The notes: a model not told the origin generated them from the sequence alone. Positions 26,813 to 37,650 are shown, counted from the first letter of the stretch. The stretch is 64,000 nucleotides of DNA from Flavobacterium sp. ALJ2 (GCF_015594725.1 NZ_JADNRC010000009.1:1-64000), one strand, 5' to 3'. Numbers and translations are program-made.

Positions 26813-28357
26813 ATGAATAAAGAATTAATCATTAGATCAAGTTCTGATTTCGTAGATTTTGCCTTATTAAAAGATGGAAAACTAATTGAATTACACAAAG
26901 AAGAAGAAAAAAGCAATTTTCAAGTTGGGGATATTTTTATAGCCAAAATAAGAAAACCAGTTGCTGGACTTAATGCTGCTTTTGTAAATGTTGGCTTTGA
27001 AAAAGACGCCTTTTTACATTATCACGACTTAGGGCCTAACTTAGCTTCTCAGTTGAAATTCATAAAACTTGTAAGCGCAGGTAAATTAAAAGATTTCTCC
27101 CTAAAAACCTTTCAGTTTGAAAAAGAGATTGATAAAGATGGCACCATTACTGATATATTAAGTGCCAATCAATCTGTTTTAGTACAAGTCGTAAAAGAAC
27201 CAATATCTACCAAAGGCCCAAGAATTAGTGCAGAACTATCTTTGGCTGGACGTTTTATTGTTTTAGTTCCATTTTCTGATCGTGTTTCTATTTCACAAAA
27301 AATAGAAGACAAAAAAGAAAAGGACCGTTTAAAAAAGCTTGTATTATCGATCAAACCTAAAGGATTTGGTGTTATTGTTCGCACAGTAGCCGAAGGCAAA
27401 AACGTAGCCGAATTAGAAAAAGATTTGCAGAACCTGCTTAGCAGATGGACTGCAATGTGTAAAAAATTACCAACTGCTCATCATCCATCAAAAATATTAG
27501 GAGAACTCAATAGAGCCTCTTCGATATTAAGAGATGTATTTAATGATACCTTTAGTGGTATCCAAATTGATGATGAAGAGTTGTACCATCAAACGAAGGA
27601 TTATCTGCAAGAAATTGCACCTTCAAAACAAACGATTGTTAAGTTTTATCAATCAAATGATACTCCAATTTTTGAGAAATACAACATTGAGAGACAAATC
27701 AAAACTTCTTTTGGAAGAACTGTTTCTATGAGCAAAGGGGCTTATCTTATTATCGAACACACTGAAGCTTTACACGTTATAGACGTAAATAGCGGAAACC
27801 GTTCTAATAAGGCCACTAATCAAGAAGACACAGCCATGGAAGTTAATATGATTGCTGCTGCCGAAATCGCTAGACAATTGCGTTTGCGCGATATGGGTGG
27901 AATAATCGTAGTTGATTTTATTGATATGTCTAATCCTGAAAACAGGAAGATTTTGTTCGACTTCTTGCGAGAAGAAATGAGCGACGATAAAGCAAAACAT
28001 AAAATCTTACCGCCTAGCAAATTTGGATTAGTTCAAATTACAAGGCAAAGAGTAAGACCCGAAGTAAACATTAAAACTAGAGAAGAAAATCCTAACAATG
28101 AAAATGGCGAAATTGAAGCGCCAATTTTAATCATTGACAGAATCACTTCTGATTTAGAAAGACATTTAAAAACCCACAAAAAAGTTGTGCTTAACACACA
28201 TCCATTTGTGGCTGCATACCTCAGTAAAGGTTTTCCATCAATACGTTCAAAATGGTTTTTTGAATATAAAAAATGGGTAAAAATCATACCTCGTGACGCT
28301 TACACGTACTTAGAATATCATTTCTACGATAAAGAAGGAAATGTTATTAAAGAATAA
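26813..28357 (+). CDS. rng: ribonuclease G/E family endoribonuclease
   Basis: 514 residues, close to RNase G size, with no long C-terminal degradosome scaffold. The S1-like RNA-binding domain lies at about 37-125. The catalytic region has HVIDVNSGN (Asp near 324) and GGIIVVDFIDM (Asp near 368), the Mg-binding pair of the family. It processes rRNA and mRNA 5' ends. The 260 bases upstream are AT-rich with ACTGAAAACTG-like words and no clear promoter. A terminator follows at once. Confidence 0.96.
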   Translation: MNKELIIRSSSDFVDFALLKDGKLIELHKEEEKSNFQVGDIFIAKIRKPVAGLNAAFVNVGFEKDAFLHYHDLGPNLASQLKFIKLVSAGKLKDFSLKTFQFEKEIDKDGTITDILSANQSVLVQVVKEPISTKGPRISAELSLAGRFIVLVPFSDRVSISQKIEDKKEKDRLKKLVLSIKPKGFGVIVRTVAEGKNVAELEKDLQNLLSRWTAMCKKLPTAHHPSKILGELNRASSILRDVFNDTFSGIQIDDEELYHQTKDYLQEIAPSKQTIVKFYQSNDTPIFEKYNIERQIKTSFGRTVSMSKGAYLIIEHTEALHVIDVNSGNRSNKATNQEDTAMEVNMIAAAEIARQLRLRDMGGIIVVDFIDMSNPENRKILFDFLREEMSDDKAKHKILPPSKFGLVQITRQRVRPEVNIKTREENPNNENGEIEAPILIIDRITSDLERHLKTHKKVVLNTHPFVAAYLSKGFPSIRSKWFFEYKKWVKIIPRDAYTYLEYHFYDKEGNVIKE

Positions 28358-28362
28358 AACAA

Positions 28363-28396
28363 GAAACCGCCTTTCTAAAGATTGGCGGTTTTTTTG
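28363..28396 (+). terminator. terminator of rng
   Basis: AAACCGCC / GGCGGTTT stem with a 12-base loop, followed by TTTTT. Confidence 0.92.
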
Positions 28397-28503
28397 TGCC
28401 TATAAATTAAAGTTAAAAACATTATAAGCACTTCAAACAAACACAATAACAAAAGCGTTTTTCTTACATTTGAATTGGATCTAACTTATCAAAGACGCAC
28501 CTA

Positions 28504-29267
28504 ACAAAATACTTATATTATTTCATAATAGCTTTTGTTATAATCTCTACAAAAGCATTAGCTCAAAATGACACCATTTTTTTTGACAAAAATTGGAAAA
28601 ACACAAACAGAGAATCCGCTATTTATTATAGGATTAACCCAAAAAAAGTAAAAACCAAAAATGCTATTGGATATAAAATACCCAATATCGATTCTGTTTA
28701 TGTAATTAATGACTATTATTTAAAAAGAAATAAAATACACTTTCAAGGTTATTCAGAAGACTTTGAAGGTAATTACTTGGTCGGCAATGCAAAGTGGTAC
28801 AATGCGGCCGACAGCAAATCCTATACAAAAGAATTCAATTATAACCCAAATAACAACAAAACTACATTTAGAATTCCTGAGTGGCCAATCATTTATATAG
28901 GGTATTCGATTGCAACCAAAAGTCAATTTACGGGTGGCTTAGAATTTTGCTTGGATTGTAAAGACAAAAACAAACTCTTTTTCGGCTTAGGGTATGGAAT
29001 TACCAGTTATGATGACAAATACTATGGTTTACCTGACTTACATTTATCTTACAATATTCAGGAGTACTTACTTATAAAAGCAGGTAGTTCTGATAAAAAC
29101 ACCTATGTTTAGCTGGCTTAACATTCTTAAACATGATCGATTTAGGTTTTGGCTATTCAACATCATTTAACAAAGAAAAATCTCCTGTAATTAAAAGTTT
29201 TACTTTTGGCATTGCTTTTAGATTTACAAATAACAAAAATGTCTATGGTCGTCTAAAAATGTTTTAA
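28504..29267 (+). pseudogene. broken outer-membrane / beta-barrel-like protein gene
   Basis: An open frame without a start codon begins at 28504 with a signal-peptide-like stretch (YLYYFIIAFVIISTKALAQN). It continues through a beta-rich protein, including WPIIYIGYSIATKSQFTGG and LFFGLGYGITSYDDKYY, and stops at 29112 after GSSDKNTYV. The next frame then resumes the same style (AGLTFLNMIDLGFGYSTSFN ... FTFGIAFRFTNNKN) to 29267. So the gene lacks ATG/GTG/TTG at its beginning and has a frameshift at about 29100. The 111-residue frame from 28777 is only its middle. A small alternating-strand barrel of unknown function is the best description. Confidence 0.75.
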
Positions 29268-29276
29268 TCTTCTTTT

Positions 29277-31652
29277 TTATTCCCTTACAACCTCAACTTT
29301 TCGTCTGATTTCGTTTCCAAATTCATCTACAACTGTAATGTAATGAAAGCCAGCTGTCATTACGATCGGTTTTTCATGAAAAACTTTGGTAACCCCTTTA
29401 TAAACATTATCAACATACCAAAACAACTGTTTTTCTCTTTGTGAATAAGCTACTCTAAAAATTACTGGCTGTACTTCACTATTAAAATTTTTGGTCAAAT
29501 ATATTTTACTATTACTCTTAGGGTAAATAAAATCCATTGAAGCCGTTTGTGTACCTATACAATTATCCCTAAATGGCGGTAACGGCATATATTCAATATG
29601 CTTACTTTTATAATACCATGCCATTACGGGTGGTAAAACAAACCAGTTTTTAACAACTATGTTTTCAATACTTTCGCAACTACTATTTACCTGAAACTTT
29701 TCCGTTTGGTCTAAATGCACAATTTTGTGATACGGACAAATAGAAGTTGTTTTTCCTTTTAGCGTAACCCATTGTTTAATTTTCGGACAACCATCTTTTG
29801 CCAAATGTCCGCTTAAACGACAAACCTCAACTTCATCTAAATCTCCATAAGGTGTTGTAAACCATTTTTGTCTTGGTAATAAATTAAATACATCAAATAA
29901 AATTGGTGCTGCACTTGTAACTCCTGTTAAAGTTGGCCTTCCCTCTCCTGTTGCATTTCCTACCCAAATTCCGACTACATATCTGGAATTTGTTCCTATC
30001 GCCCACGCATCACGATTACCAAAACTTGTTCCCGTTTTCCAGGCTATCTTAAGCGAGCTATCATAAAATTTCCAAGCTTCATCTCCTTCTGGCCTGTTTA
30101 CCTCTTCCATGGCGTTATACGTTAACCAAATTGAACCCGCTCCTAATATATTCTTCTGAGTGCTTTCGTTACCAAAATCAGGCTCAAAATCGTTTTCATA
30201 ATTTAGTTCGGTAAATTCATGTGTTCGATACTTTCCATTACTTTTATTAAAATAGTTTAACGTTGATGACATCCCTGCATAACTACGGCACAAATCCCAT
30301 AAATTACTCTCTGCTCCACCAAGAATAAGCGACAATCCGTAATGATCTGGTGGTTTGGAAATATTTCTTAATTTAAATTTTTGCAGTTCTTCATAAAATT
30401 TATTTACTCCAAAATCCTGTAACATCAAAACTGAAGGAATATTAAGAGAACGCGATAAAGCCCGATGTGCTGGGACTGCGCCATCAAATGTTAAATTATA
30501 ATTTTGAGGTGTATAACCCGCAATTTGAGTCGGTACATCGGCAACTAACGTATTAGGTAATAATTCGCCATCATCAAGCATTGCTGCATACAATAAAGGC
30601 TTTAAAATACTTCCTGTGCTTCTTGGTGCATCTATAATATCAACATCTTTTTGATGATCGCTATCTGTTGGGGAATTACCAACATAACTTACAACATTTC
30701 TATTAGAAACATCAATTACCAAAATAGCCAAATTACTAACTTCATTTTGTTTATACTGATTGTAATAATATTTTGCAATTTGATTTACTCTATTCTGTAG
30801 AGCATATTCTACTGTAGTTTTTACTCTAGCCCCTTCTTGATTTTTAGCAACTCGCTGTAGCAAATGAGGTGCTATTTGTGGCAAGTCATATGGTCTTGCA
30901 GGCAAAGGTTCTTCTATAGAAAGCTCATACGTTTGCTTGTCGATAATTCCTTCCTGATTAAGCTTACGCAAAAGGCGATTCCGTTTCTCTAATAATTTTA
31001 TTTGATTCTTTCCTGGATAAATCAGACTCGGTGCATTTGGCAAAACGGCCAAAGTTGCATTTTCTGCCCATGACAACTGATTGGATTTTACTCCAAAATA
31101 TCTCCATGAAGCCATTTCTAATCCAACAACATTTCCGCCAAAAGGCGCATGAGCAGCATATAATTCTAATATTTCATCTTTGGAATATCCTAACTCTAAT
31201 CTTGTTGCAAGAATAACTTCTACAAGTTTTTCAAAATAAGTTCTGCCTTTTCTTTTTCTTGATAATCGGATTACTTGTTGCGTAAGCGTACTTCCTCCTC
31301 GAACAACCTTTCCCGCTTTCCTGTTTTGTTTGATTGCATTGACCATTGCAACGGGGTTAAAACCAGGATGCTTATAGAAATATTCGTCTTCGAAATAAAC
31401 AATACATTTTTTGAATTTATCCGGAACACTATCCTGCGCTGGAAAGCGCCATTGTCCGTCACGAGCAATTTTCGCTCCCAACAATTCTCCTTCCTTACTC
31501 TCAATAACTGTAGAATAGGGTTCCTGAAATAAAGTTCGTGGTAATGAAAAATAATAAATCACCACTAACAAAAATGCTAGTAGTGATTTTATTTTATTCT
31601 TTTTAATCCAATTTATAATGCGTTGAAGGAACGCTTTTAATTTATTTTTCAA
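29277..31652 (-). CDS. pbpC: penicillin-binding protein 1C
   Basis: 791 residues. Transmembrane anchor near 20-40. Glycosyltransferase family 51 domain with EDEYFYKH (catalytic Glu near 87), then GGSTLTQQ and the AAHAPFGGNVVG motif. Transpeptidase motifs SILK (near 350), SLN (in SRSLNIPS) and KTG (near 540). C-terminal beta domain typical of PBP1C (about 695-790). It polymerises and possibly crosslinks peptidoglycan. Downstream of, and read with, an alpha-2-macroglobulin gene, the same pairing as yfhM-pbpC in other bacteria, taken to mean wall repair combined with protease defence. Confidence 0.97.
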   Translation of the reverse strand: MKNKLKAFLQRIINWIKKNKIKSLLAFLLVVIYYFSLPRTLFQEPYSTVIESKEGELLGAKIARDGQWRFPAQDSVPDKFKKCIVYFEDEYFYKHPGFNPVAMVNAIKQNRKAGKVVRGGSTLTQQVIRLSRKRKGRTYFEKLVEVILATRLELGYSKDEILELYAAHAPFGGNVVGLEMASWRYFGVKSNQLSWAENATLAVLPNAPSLIYPGKNQIKLLEKRNRLLRKLNQEGIIDKQTYELSIEEPLPARPYDLPQIAPHLLQRVAKNQEGARVKTTVEYALQNRVNQIAKYYYNQYKQNEVSNLAILVIDVSNRNVVSYVGNSPTDSDHQKDVDIIDAPRSTGSILKPLLYAAMLDDGELLPNTLVADVPTQIAGYTPQNYNLTFDGAVPAHRALSRSLNIPSVLMLQDFGVNKFYEELQKFKLRNISKPPDHYGLSLILGGAESNLWDLCRSYAGMSSTLNYFNKSNGKYRTHEFTELNYENDFEPDFGNESTQKNILGAGSIWLTYNAMEEVNRPEGDEAWKFYDSSLKIAWKTGTSFGNRDAWAIGTNSRYVVGIWVGNATGEGRPTLTGVTSAAPILFDVFNLLPRQKWFTTPYGDLDEVEVCRLSGHLAKDGCPKIKQWVTLKGKTTSICPYHKIVHLDQTEKFQVNSSCESIENIVVKNWFVLPPVMAWYYKSKHIEYMPLPPFRDNCIGTQTASMDFIYPKSNSKIYLTKNFNSEVQPVIFRVAYSQREKQLFWYVDNVYKGVTKVFHEKPIVMTAGFHYITVVDEFGNEIRRKVEVVRE

Positions 31653-31698
31653 CGTAGTAATTTATTTAACCGTAAAGTTCGAAAAGTTTTTTTTTGCA

Positions 31699-31755
31699 CG
31701 CAGATTTAGCTGATTCTGCAGATTTTTTCTATCTGCCAGATCTGTTAAATCTGCG
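31699..31755. repeat. 57-base interspersed palindrome of the CGCAGATTTA type
   Basis: Imperfect inverted repeat with outer arms CGCAGATTTA / TAAATCTGCG and inner GCAGAT/ATCTGC. This is a common intergenic repeat style in Flavobacterium. It lies between pbpC and the alpha-2-macroglobulin gene. Confidence 0.75.
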
Positions 31756-31762
31756 AGAAACT

Positions 31763-31853
31763 TTACCTCACCACCTCAACCCAAAATTCGTGCGAATCAG
31801 TTTAATCCGTACAATCCGTGGTCCATTTTTTATTTCACAACCTCAACCCAAAA
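31763..31853 (-). repeat. duplicated 3' end of the alpha-2-macroglobulin gene (two 24-base copies)
   Basis: Minus-strand 31853-31830 encodes the true end FWVEVVK-stop. A second copy at 31786-31763 encodes FWVEVVR-stop. The 43 bases between them are a separate repeat-like sequence (TTTAATCCGTACAATCCGTGG). Either a tandem gene copy was deleted to its last codons or a repeat inserted with target duplication. Confidence 0.65.
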
Positions 31854-34800
31854 ACCTTTGGTTCTCGCTAAGAATGTATTATCATACATTGCTTCACATT
31901 GCAATCCTGGCAAATAATAATTGCCTAGGTAAGATGCATTCAACAAAATTTTAAACACTTTGGTTTCACCAGCTTTTAGTCCAAAATAGAAATTAGTTCT
32001 ATCATCACGAATATCAATATAATCAGCGACATTATTAGTTGCATCTCCATAGTCGGTAAAACGGGTATTTACAATTTCAAATCCTGAAGGTAAAATTTGT
32101 GTCAATGCTACATTTTCGACACGTTCATTTCTTTGGCTTCTTACTGTAACCTCAGCAATAAATTCTGTTCCTTGCGTAATTCTTGAAACATTGATGACTT
32201 CACCTTTTCTGTTTTTGAAAACTATACCAGCCGAAACATTACTCTGAATTGCATTTTCCTGACCTATTGGTAAGATTCCAGTATTTAATACGCGAACATA
32301 AATTGTATTCTTCTTATTATTTTTTAAAGTGATGCTGTTTGTACCTGCTCTAACTACTAAACTTCTGTCGGCGACTGTTTTTGAAGTTTTTACAACATGG
32401 CTTTTTCCGTCTTTGCTAAACTGTACATCTATTCCCTTAGCACCATTGTTTAATGAAAATTGAGACATTGCATACAAAGAATAAGCCGTTGTTTGCGTAC
32501 TCATCCATTGGTCACTCGCCATACTTTTAGCTAGTTTTGTAGCCATAGTAAATGCTTTTTGTTTCTGTCCTAACAACAACATTGTTTCCAGAGCCATTGC
32601 ACGATTTCTGTCGCTTGAACCATAATAGTAATAATTATAATTTGACGATTCATCATCAATTTTACTACTTAATAACAAACTCGAAGCGGCACTTTTTTGC
32701 CCAGCTAAAACATAAGCTGCAGCCAATCGTAACTTACTTTCGTTAGAAATACCCTTGGTTTCTCGTAATCTATTCATCGAAGATAGATCTGATGAACCTG
32801 CCAAAGCCAATGTATACAAACGATATGCTTGTGCCATATCATTTCCGTAACGTGGCTCAAATCGCCATTGTTTGGCTTCTTTTTGTTGATATGATAACCA
32901 TTTTGATTTAAAATTAATTGGTAATACATATCCTTTCTTCTCTGCCTCAATCATGAAATGTCCTGCGTATGAAGTTCCCCAATCATCGGCAATTGAATTT
33001 CCTTGCCAATACGGAAGTCCTCCATTTGACAATTGAAAACCTCCCAATCTTGTAATTCCTGCTGTAACATTCTTCTGAATAAGCTGTTGGCGTGTAGCAT
33101 CAATATCTACCACATCATTTAAGAATAACTGTGGAAATACAGACGAAGTTGTTTGCTCTACACATCCATGTGGATACTGAATAAGAAATTGCAATCTTCC
33201 GTTTAAATTAATCGTTGGCATTGACGACACTTCTAGCTTGGCTTTATTACTTCCTGATACACCAAATGTTTTCCAAACAATCGTTTTTGAGCTATTTGGT
33301 TCTAAAATCACATCTGTAAATGTATTCGTGACAGGATTTGGATTCGTCATATCAATTTCGACATCATAAACTGATTTTTCTTTCCCTGATGTAGCAATAA
33401 CTTGTACTTTGGCAATTCCAGTTAAGCTACCCACCTCTAGATTAAAATATGCCATTTTTTCGTCAGGCTGTGTAAATGTCAATCTTTGAGCTGGACTTCC
33501 TACAACTCTTAACCCATTACTTGTTTTAATTTGTACTGTAACGTTTTTGATGTTTTTTTCCATTGCAAAAATCGTAACTGGAATTGTCACCTTTTCTGAT
33601 GGCGAAATTTTTCGAGGCAATGAAGCTAATACCATTAACGGACTACGAACTGGTGTTGCTTTCTCTACACTTCCGTACGCACTTGTATTTGCATCTCCAG
33701 CCACAACCATAGTTCTTACTGAACCTATGTATTTAGGCAATTTTATCTGATGTGTTTTAGTTTCTCCTTTTCCTAATTTAAATGGTCCGAGGTAAACAAC
33801 TACTGGTTTAAAACGATTGGCTTTCTTCGCTTTTCCTCCACCTAAGTCCTGATCTCCACCAATACTAAAAATCTGATTTACTTTACCGCCATATGCGCCA
33901 ATTACATCATCATATACATCCCATGTTTTTACTCCCAAAGCTTCACGCACATAAAAACTATTCCAAGCATTTGGAGTTTTAAATCGGGTTAAATCAAGTA
34001 AACCTTCATCGACAACTGCGATTGTATAGGTCATTTCTTTTCCTGATTTCTCGCTTACTTTTATAGGAAACGTTTGTTCTGGTTTCAATACATCTGGCAT
34101 CGAAATGCTTGGAGCAAGAATCGTAGTTTTATCAATTACTTCGATTGGAACGATTCCGTACATACGAATTGGCGAATCATTTTTGGTCGATGCGTGCGGT
34201 TGTAAAAGTGTAATATTAAAATACACATTTGGCGCCATCGCTCCTGTAATCGGAACTTCGACTTTGGTTTCTCCTTTTTGGGTTTTCACCCAAAGTGTCT
34301 GTACTACTTTCGAACCATTTTCTATAGATACTAAAGCACGACCACCTTCACTTGATGGGAAAGATATTTGCGCTTTTTCGCCTACAGCATAATTCTTTTT
34401 ATCTGTAGAAAAAACAAGCATATTAGCTGTAGATGCATCAGTGTTCCTTGTTTTTCCAGACCATATTGGCCAATCTATGTTTACGGTTAATGCCGATGCG
34501 TGTCCGCTTGTTTCATCCGAAACACGAATTAAGTAACGCCCCCATTCTTCATCGGTCAAAGCAAATTGAAAACTTCCTTTTCCGCTTGAATCTGTATTTA
34601 CATTAAATGTTTTGTATGATGTTGTAGCATTTGATGAATTATAATTAGATAAATTATCACTCGAAGCATCCCACCACCAGCGCCATTCAGTTTTATATAC
34701 TTTTACCTCAAGGTTTCGTACAGCTTTTGGTCTTCCATTTTCATCAACCGTTACAACATCAAATCGATTTTGCTTACGAGTTTCCAGCATTCCATATTTG

Positions 34801-37499
34801 GTAGGTTCTGGCGATTTTACTCCTACATACGTATTGTAAGGTGAATATGTTGTAGAGATAACATCTGTACTAAAATCACCACCTTCTTCAAACACTTTGG
34901 TAATAAAAGCTGCCCTCAGCATTCCTGGTGCCTGCCCCTGTAACTTAGGCTCAATATTTACAGCTGCTCTTCCGTTTGCATCTAACTTACCTGAAAAGAT
35001 ATTAATTTCTTCAGTGCTAAACTGACGTACCAAATCATCGAAAACATATTTTTCATATCCTTTAAAAGTAGTGCTCTGCTGAGAGAATTTCGCTTGCATT
35101 TCTACATTCAAGTTTTTAGCAATCGCTCCATGAAGCCATGTAACTTCAAGATTACTTGTATTTGGATATGATGAAGATAATATTGCTCTTCTGAAAGTAT
35201 TTTTTATTTTTAAACGATTTGGTTTAATCGTTTCTATTTTTATGCTTTTGTAATATTTGGCTCCACCTACGCTTACCATCGCTTCCCAATTTCCAGTAGG
35301 TGCTTCTGCATCTGTAGGAACTGTAAACGCATAATGATTTAGATCATTCGATTTCTGAACGGTTTGGTACGTCACTTTTCCGTTAGGATCTGTTAATCTA
35401 AATTTTATCGGATGCGCTTTTGGTAATTTATTTGCTGCATCATTAAATATAAATGATAAATACAGATTATCTCCTGGACGCCAAACTCCACGCTCCCCAT
35501 AGATATAACCTTTTAATCCTTTTTGCAGGGTTTCACCAGCAACATCAAAATTACTTACCGATAATGAATTTCCATCGTCTAATTTTACATAAGTTGATTG
35601 CGTTCCTAAAGTAACAATAGCAAAATAAGCAAACTTATCTAACTGAAACGAAGCAATTCCTTCGCTGCTAGTTTCTCCAGTTGCCAATTTTTGTTGCTGA
35701 AAACTATATAAATCTACTCTTGCATTCGAAACTGGCTCGGTCGTGATTATGTTATTTACCACAAATAAATACGATTTATTCTCCCCTCGTTTAGCAATTA
35801 CTCCCAAATCTGAAGCTAAAATATTTGTTCCAATTTTTGCATTGTAGTAATAAGAACCTGTACAAGGATCTTGACTTTCTCTCCATTCGTAATCGTCATA
35901 ATAATAGTCGTCATATGAATTACCGCTGTAGTTTACATCATTCTCATCTACCTCTTCTTCTTCTGTTTGATCTGTATCTGGTTCGCTAGTTTCACATTTA
36001 TATAATGAATATGCCTTTTTATACGAGAATTCTACTCTATAAATTGCTCCAGGTTCTGGCGTGATTATCTTAGACAAATCCAAAGCATATGTATTCCACT
36101 TAGTAAGATTAACAAGCGTATTTTCTTTAAGATTAATTGTACTTTTTGCAACGGGCTGTGCTACTCTTTTTAGATTCTGAGCGCCATTCAATTCATTGTT
36201 CTGAAGAAATTGTAATATATTATTTTTATAAATCTTATATACTTTTACATCTACTGCACTAAGATTTACTGCTTCAAAATTCAATTTCAAATTATTTGAA
36301 CTTGGCAATATTGTTCCGTTTTTTATAAACTTTATATTTGGATTTATCTGATCGAAAGAAATCTTCTCAGAATAGTTTTCTTCCATTTTTCGACCATACT
36401 GACTTTCTATTCCTTGAAAGACTTCCAACAATAGTTCACCAGTAATCGTTTGATTAAACATTAATTGTGGTTCTGGTTCTTCTACAACTTCTTGCACAGC
36501 TACCGCAACACTATCTACAGATATACTTGTTGAATCTACTGCTACACTTGCCGTATCTACAACAGCAACGTCATGCACTACTTCCTCAACTGGCTTTTCG
36601 TTATTGAAATAAACTTTTAGCGTATTTCCTTGTGTTGAGAATTTTAGATTATTCGTGTTTTGTATTGCTACCAATCCTTTAAAATCTTGTCCTTTTTCTA
36701 ATGGTTCTGAGAAATTAATTAATACTGATTGACTATTTTCATCTGGAATCTCAACTTTTATAATTTTAAACTCATTTATTGATGTTATTGGAAAATCCAT
36801 TTTTCCTTTTTGATCAATATCAAAATCGCTTCCATCATAAGAAATCTCTAGATTACTTGCGTCAGGTAAACGTTGGATACTATCTATGATAAACTTAAAT
36901 TCTTTTCCAGAACTTGCCGCCTTATCAAATTTAATAGTAAGGTTTTTTCCGTTATGGCTCGCTAAAACCAGTTTTTTTGCTGTTTCTACATCTATAATGT
37001 CAGCCGTTTTTAATACACAATTTAGGTATTGATATTCTTTACTATACGATTGAACGTCCAGCGTATTTACAATAAAATCCTGTTTAACTGTTTTAACAGT
37101 AAAATTGAATTTAGACAAATCTTTATCATCATCTCCTTTTTTAGGAAGTGTAATTAGTTTATCTAAATTTAGGGTTACTTGATATTCTGTTCCTGCTTTT
37201 AGCTTTTTTTCGGGGATAAAAGCAATCGTATTGCTAGAAAGCGCCACAACTTTACCATCGACACTTGGAGAAATATCAAACAAATCGCTTTCTAATTCTT
37301 GGTTGATTTTCCAATCTTTTTTCTCAAATGCTAAAACAACGCGTATATCTGATTGAGAAGAAACGATCCCTCCAGTAAAACTCGTTATATAATCCTTGAA
37401 TAATAGAAAATCAGAATTAAAATCAACAGCAGATTTCCTGCCACAACTCTGAAAAATAAAAAACACAAACAACACGTAAACTAATCCTCTTGTTTTCAA
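31830..37499 (-). CDS. bacterial alpha-2-macroglobulin lipoprotein (YfhM-like)
   Basis: 1889 residues. Lipoprotein signal with Cys19 (FFIFQSC), so membrane-anchored in the periplasm. Multiple MG-type beta domains follow, with a Val/Asp/Ser-rich low-complexity patch near 305-330 and an acidic Tyr/Asp stretch near 520-545 (NSYDDYYYDDYEW). The bait/alpha-2-macroglobulin family domain sits near 1170-1260. The thioester motif GCVEQ is intact (near 1440), followed by the helical TED and a final receptor-like domain ending FWVEVVK. It should trap attacking proteases covalently. It is upstream of pbpC in the same direction. Confidence 0.94.
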   Translation of the reverse strand: MKTRGLVYVLFVFFIFQSCGRKSAVDFNSDFLLFKDYITSFTGGIVSSQSDIRVVLAFEKKDWKINQELESDLFDISPSVDGKVVALSSNTIAFIPEKKLKAGTEYQVTLNLDKLITLPKKGDDDKDLSKFNFTVKTVKQDFIVNTLDVQSYSKEYQYLNCVLKTADIIDVETAKKLVLASHNGKNLTIKFDKAASSGKEFKFIIDSIQRLPDASNLEISYDGSDFDIDQKGKMDFPITSINEFKIIKVEIPDENSQSVLINFSEPLEKGQDFKGLVAIQNTNNLKFSTQGNTLKVYFNNEKPVEEVVHDVAVVDTASVAVDSTSISVDSVAVAVQEVVEEPEPQLMFNQTITGELLLEVFQGIESQYGRKMEENYSEKISFDQINPNIKFIKNGTILPSSNNLKLNFEAVNLSAVDVKVYKIYKNNILQFLQNNELNGAQNLKRVAQPVAKSTINLKENTLVNLTKWNTYALDLSKIITPEPGAIYRVEFSYKKAYSLYKCETSEPDTDQTEEEEVDENDVNYSGNSYDDYYYDDYEWRESQDPCTGSYYYNAKIGTNILASDLGVIAKRGENKSYLFVVNNIITTEPVSNARVDLYSFQQQKLATGETSSEGIASFQLDKFAYFAIVTLGTQSTYVKLDDGNSLSVSNFDVAGETLQKGLKGYIYGERGVWRPGDNLYLSFIFNDAANKLPKAHPIKFRLTDPNGKVTYQTVQKSNDLNHYAFTVPTDAEAPTGNWEAMVSVGGAKYYKSIKIETIKPNRLKIKNTFRRAILSSSYPNTSNLEVTWLHGAIAKNLNVEMQAKFSQQSTTFKGYEKYVFDDLVRQFSTEEINIFSGKLDANGRAAVNIEPKLQGQAPGMLRAAFITKVFEEGGDFSTDVISTTYSPYNTYVGVKSPEPTKYGMLETRKQNRFDVVTVDENGRPKAVRNLEVKVYKTEWRWWWDASSDNLSNYNSSNATTSYKTFNVNTDSSGKGSFQFALTDEEWGRYLIRVSDETSGHASALTVNIDWPIWSGKTRNTDASTANMLVFSTDKKNYAVGEKAQISFPSSEGGRALVSIENGSKVVQTLWVKTQKGETKVEVPITGAMAPNVYFNITLLQPHASTKNDSPIRMYGIVPIEVIDKTTILAPSISMPDVLKPEQTFPIKVSEKSGKEMTYTIAVVDEGLLDLTRFKTPNAWNSFYVREALGVKTWDVYDDVIGAYGGKVNQIFSIGGDQDLGGGKAKKANRFKPVVVYLGPFKLGKGETKTHQIKLPKYIGSVRTMVVAGDANTSAYGSVEKATPVRSPLMVLASLPRKISPSEKVTIPVTIFAMEKNIKNVTVQIKTSNGLRVVGSPAQRLTFTQPDEKMAYFNLEVGSLTGIAKVQVIATSGKEKSVYDVEIDMTNPNPVTNTFTDVILEPNSSKTIVWKTFGVSGSNKAKLEVSSMPTINLNGRLQFLIQYPHGCVEQTTSSVFPQLFLNDVVDIDATRQQLIQKNVTAGITRLGGFQLSNGGLPYWQGNSIADDWGTSYAGHFMIEAEKKGYVLPINFKSKWLSYQQKEAKQWRFEPRYGNDMAQAYRLYTLALAGSSDLSSMNRLRETKGISNESKLRLAAAYVLAGQKSAASSLLLSSKIDDESSNYNYYYYGSSDRNRAMALETMLLLGQKQKAFTMATKLAKSMASDQWMSTQTTAYSLYAMSQFSLNNGAKGIDVQFSKDGKSHVVKTSKTVADRSLVVRAGTNSITLKNNKKNTIYVRVLNTGILPIGQENAIQSNVSAGIVFKNRKGEVINVSRITQGTEFIAEVTVRSQRNERVENVALTQILPSGFEIVNTRFTDYGDATNNVADYIDIRDDRTNFYFGLKAGETKVFKILLNASYLGNYYLPGLQCEAMYDNTFLARTKGFWVEVVK

Positions 37500-37650
37500 T
37501 TGAGTATATAATTAATAGTTATAAAATAGTAACACATATAAAGCTTATAACATTTTACAATCAAAATTACGATTGATTAAATGCTCTTTATATGTAGTAA
37601 AAGTACTGTAAATTTAAATTACTTTTTAGAAGAAAATTCAGTAATGCTAA

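Noticed and set aside
28777..29112. 111-residue plus-strand ORF as a complete gene
   Set aside because: The same frame runs far upstream with a signal peptide, and the protein continues in another frame downstream, so this is only the middle of a broken gene.
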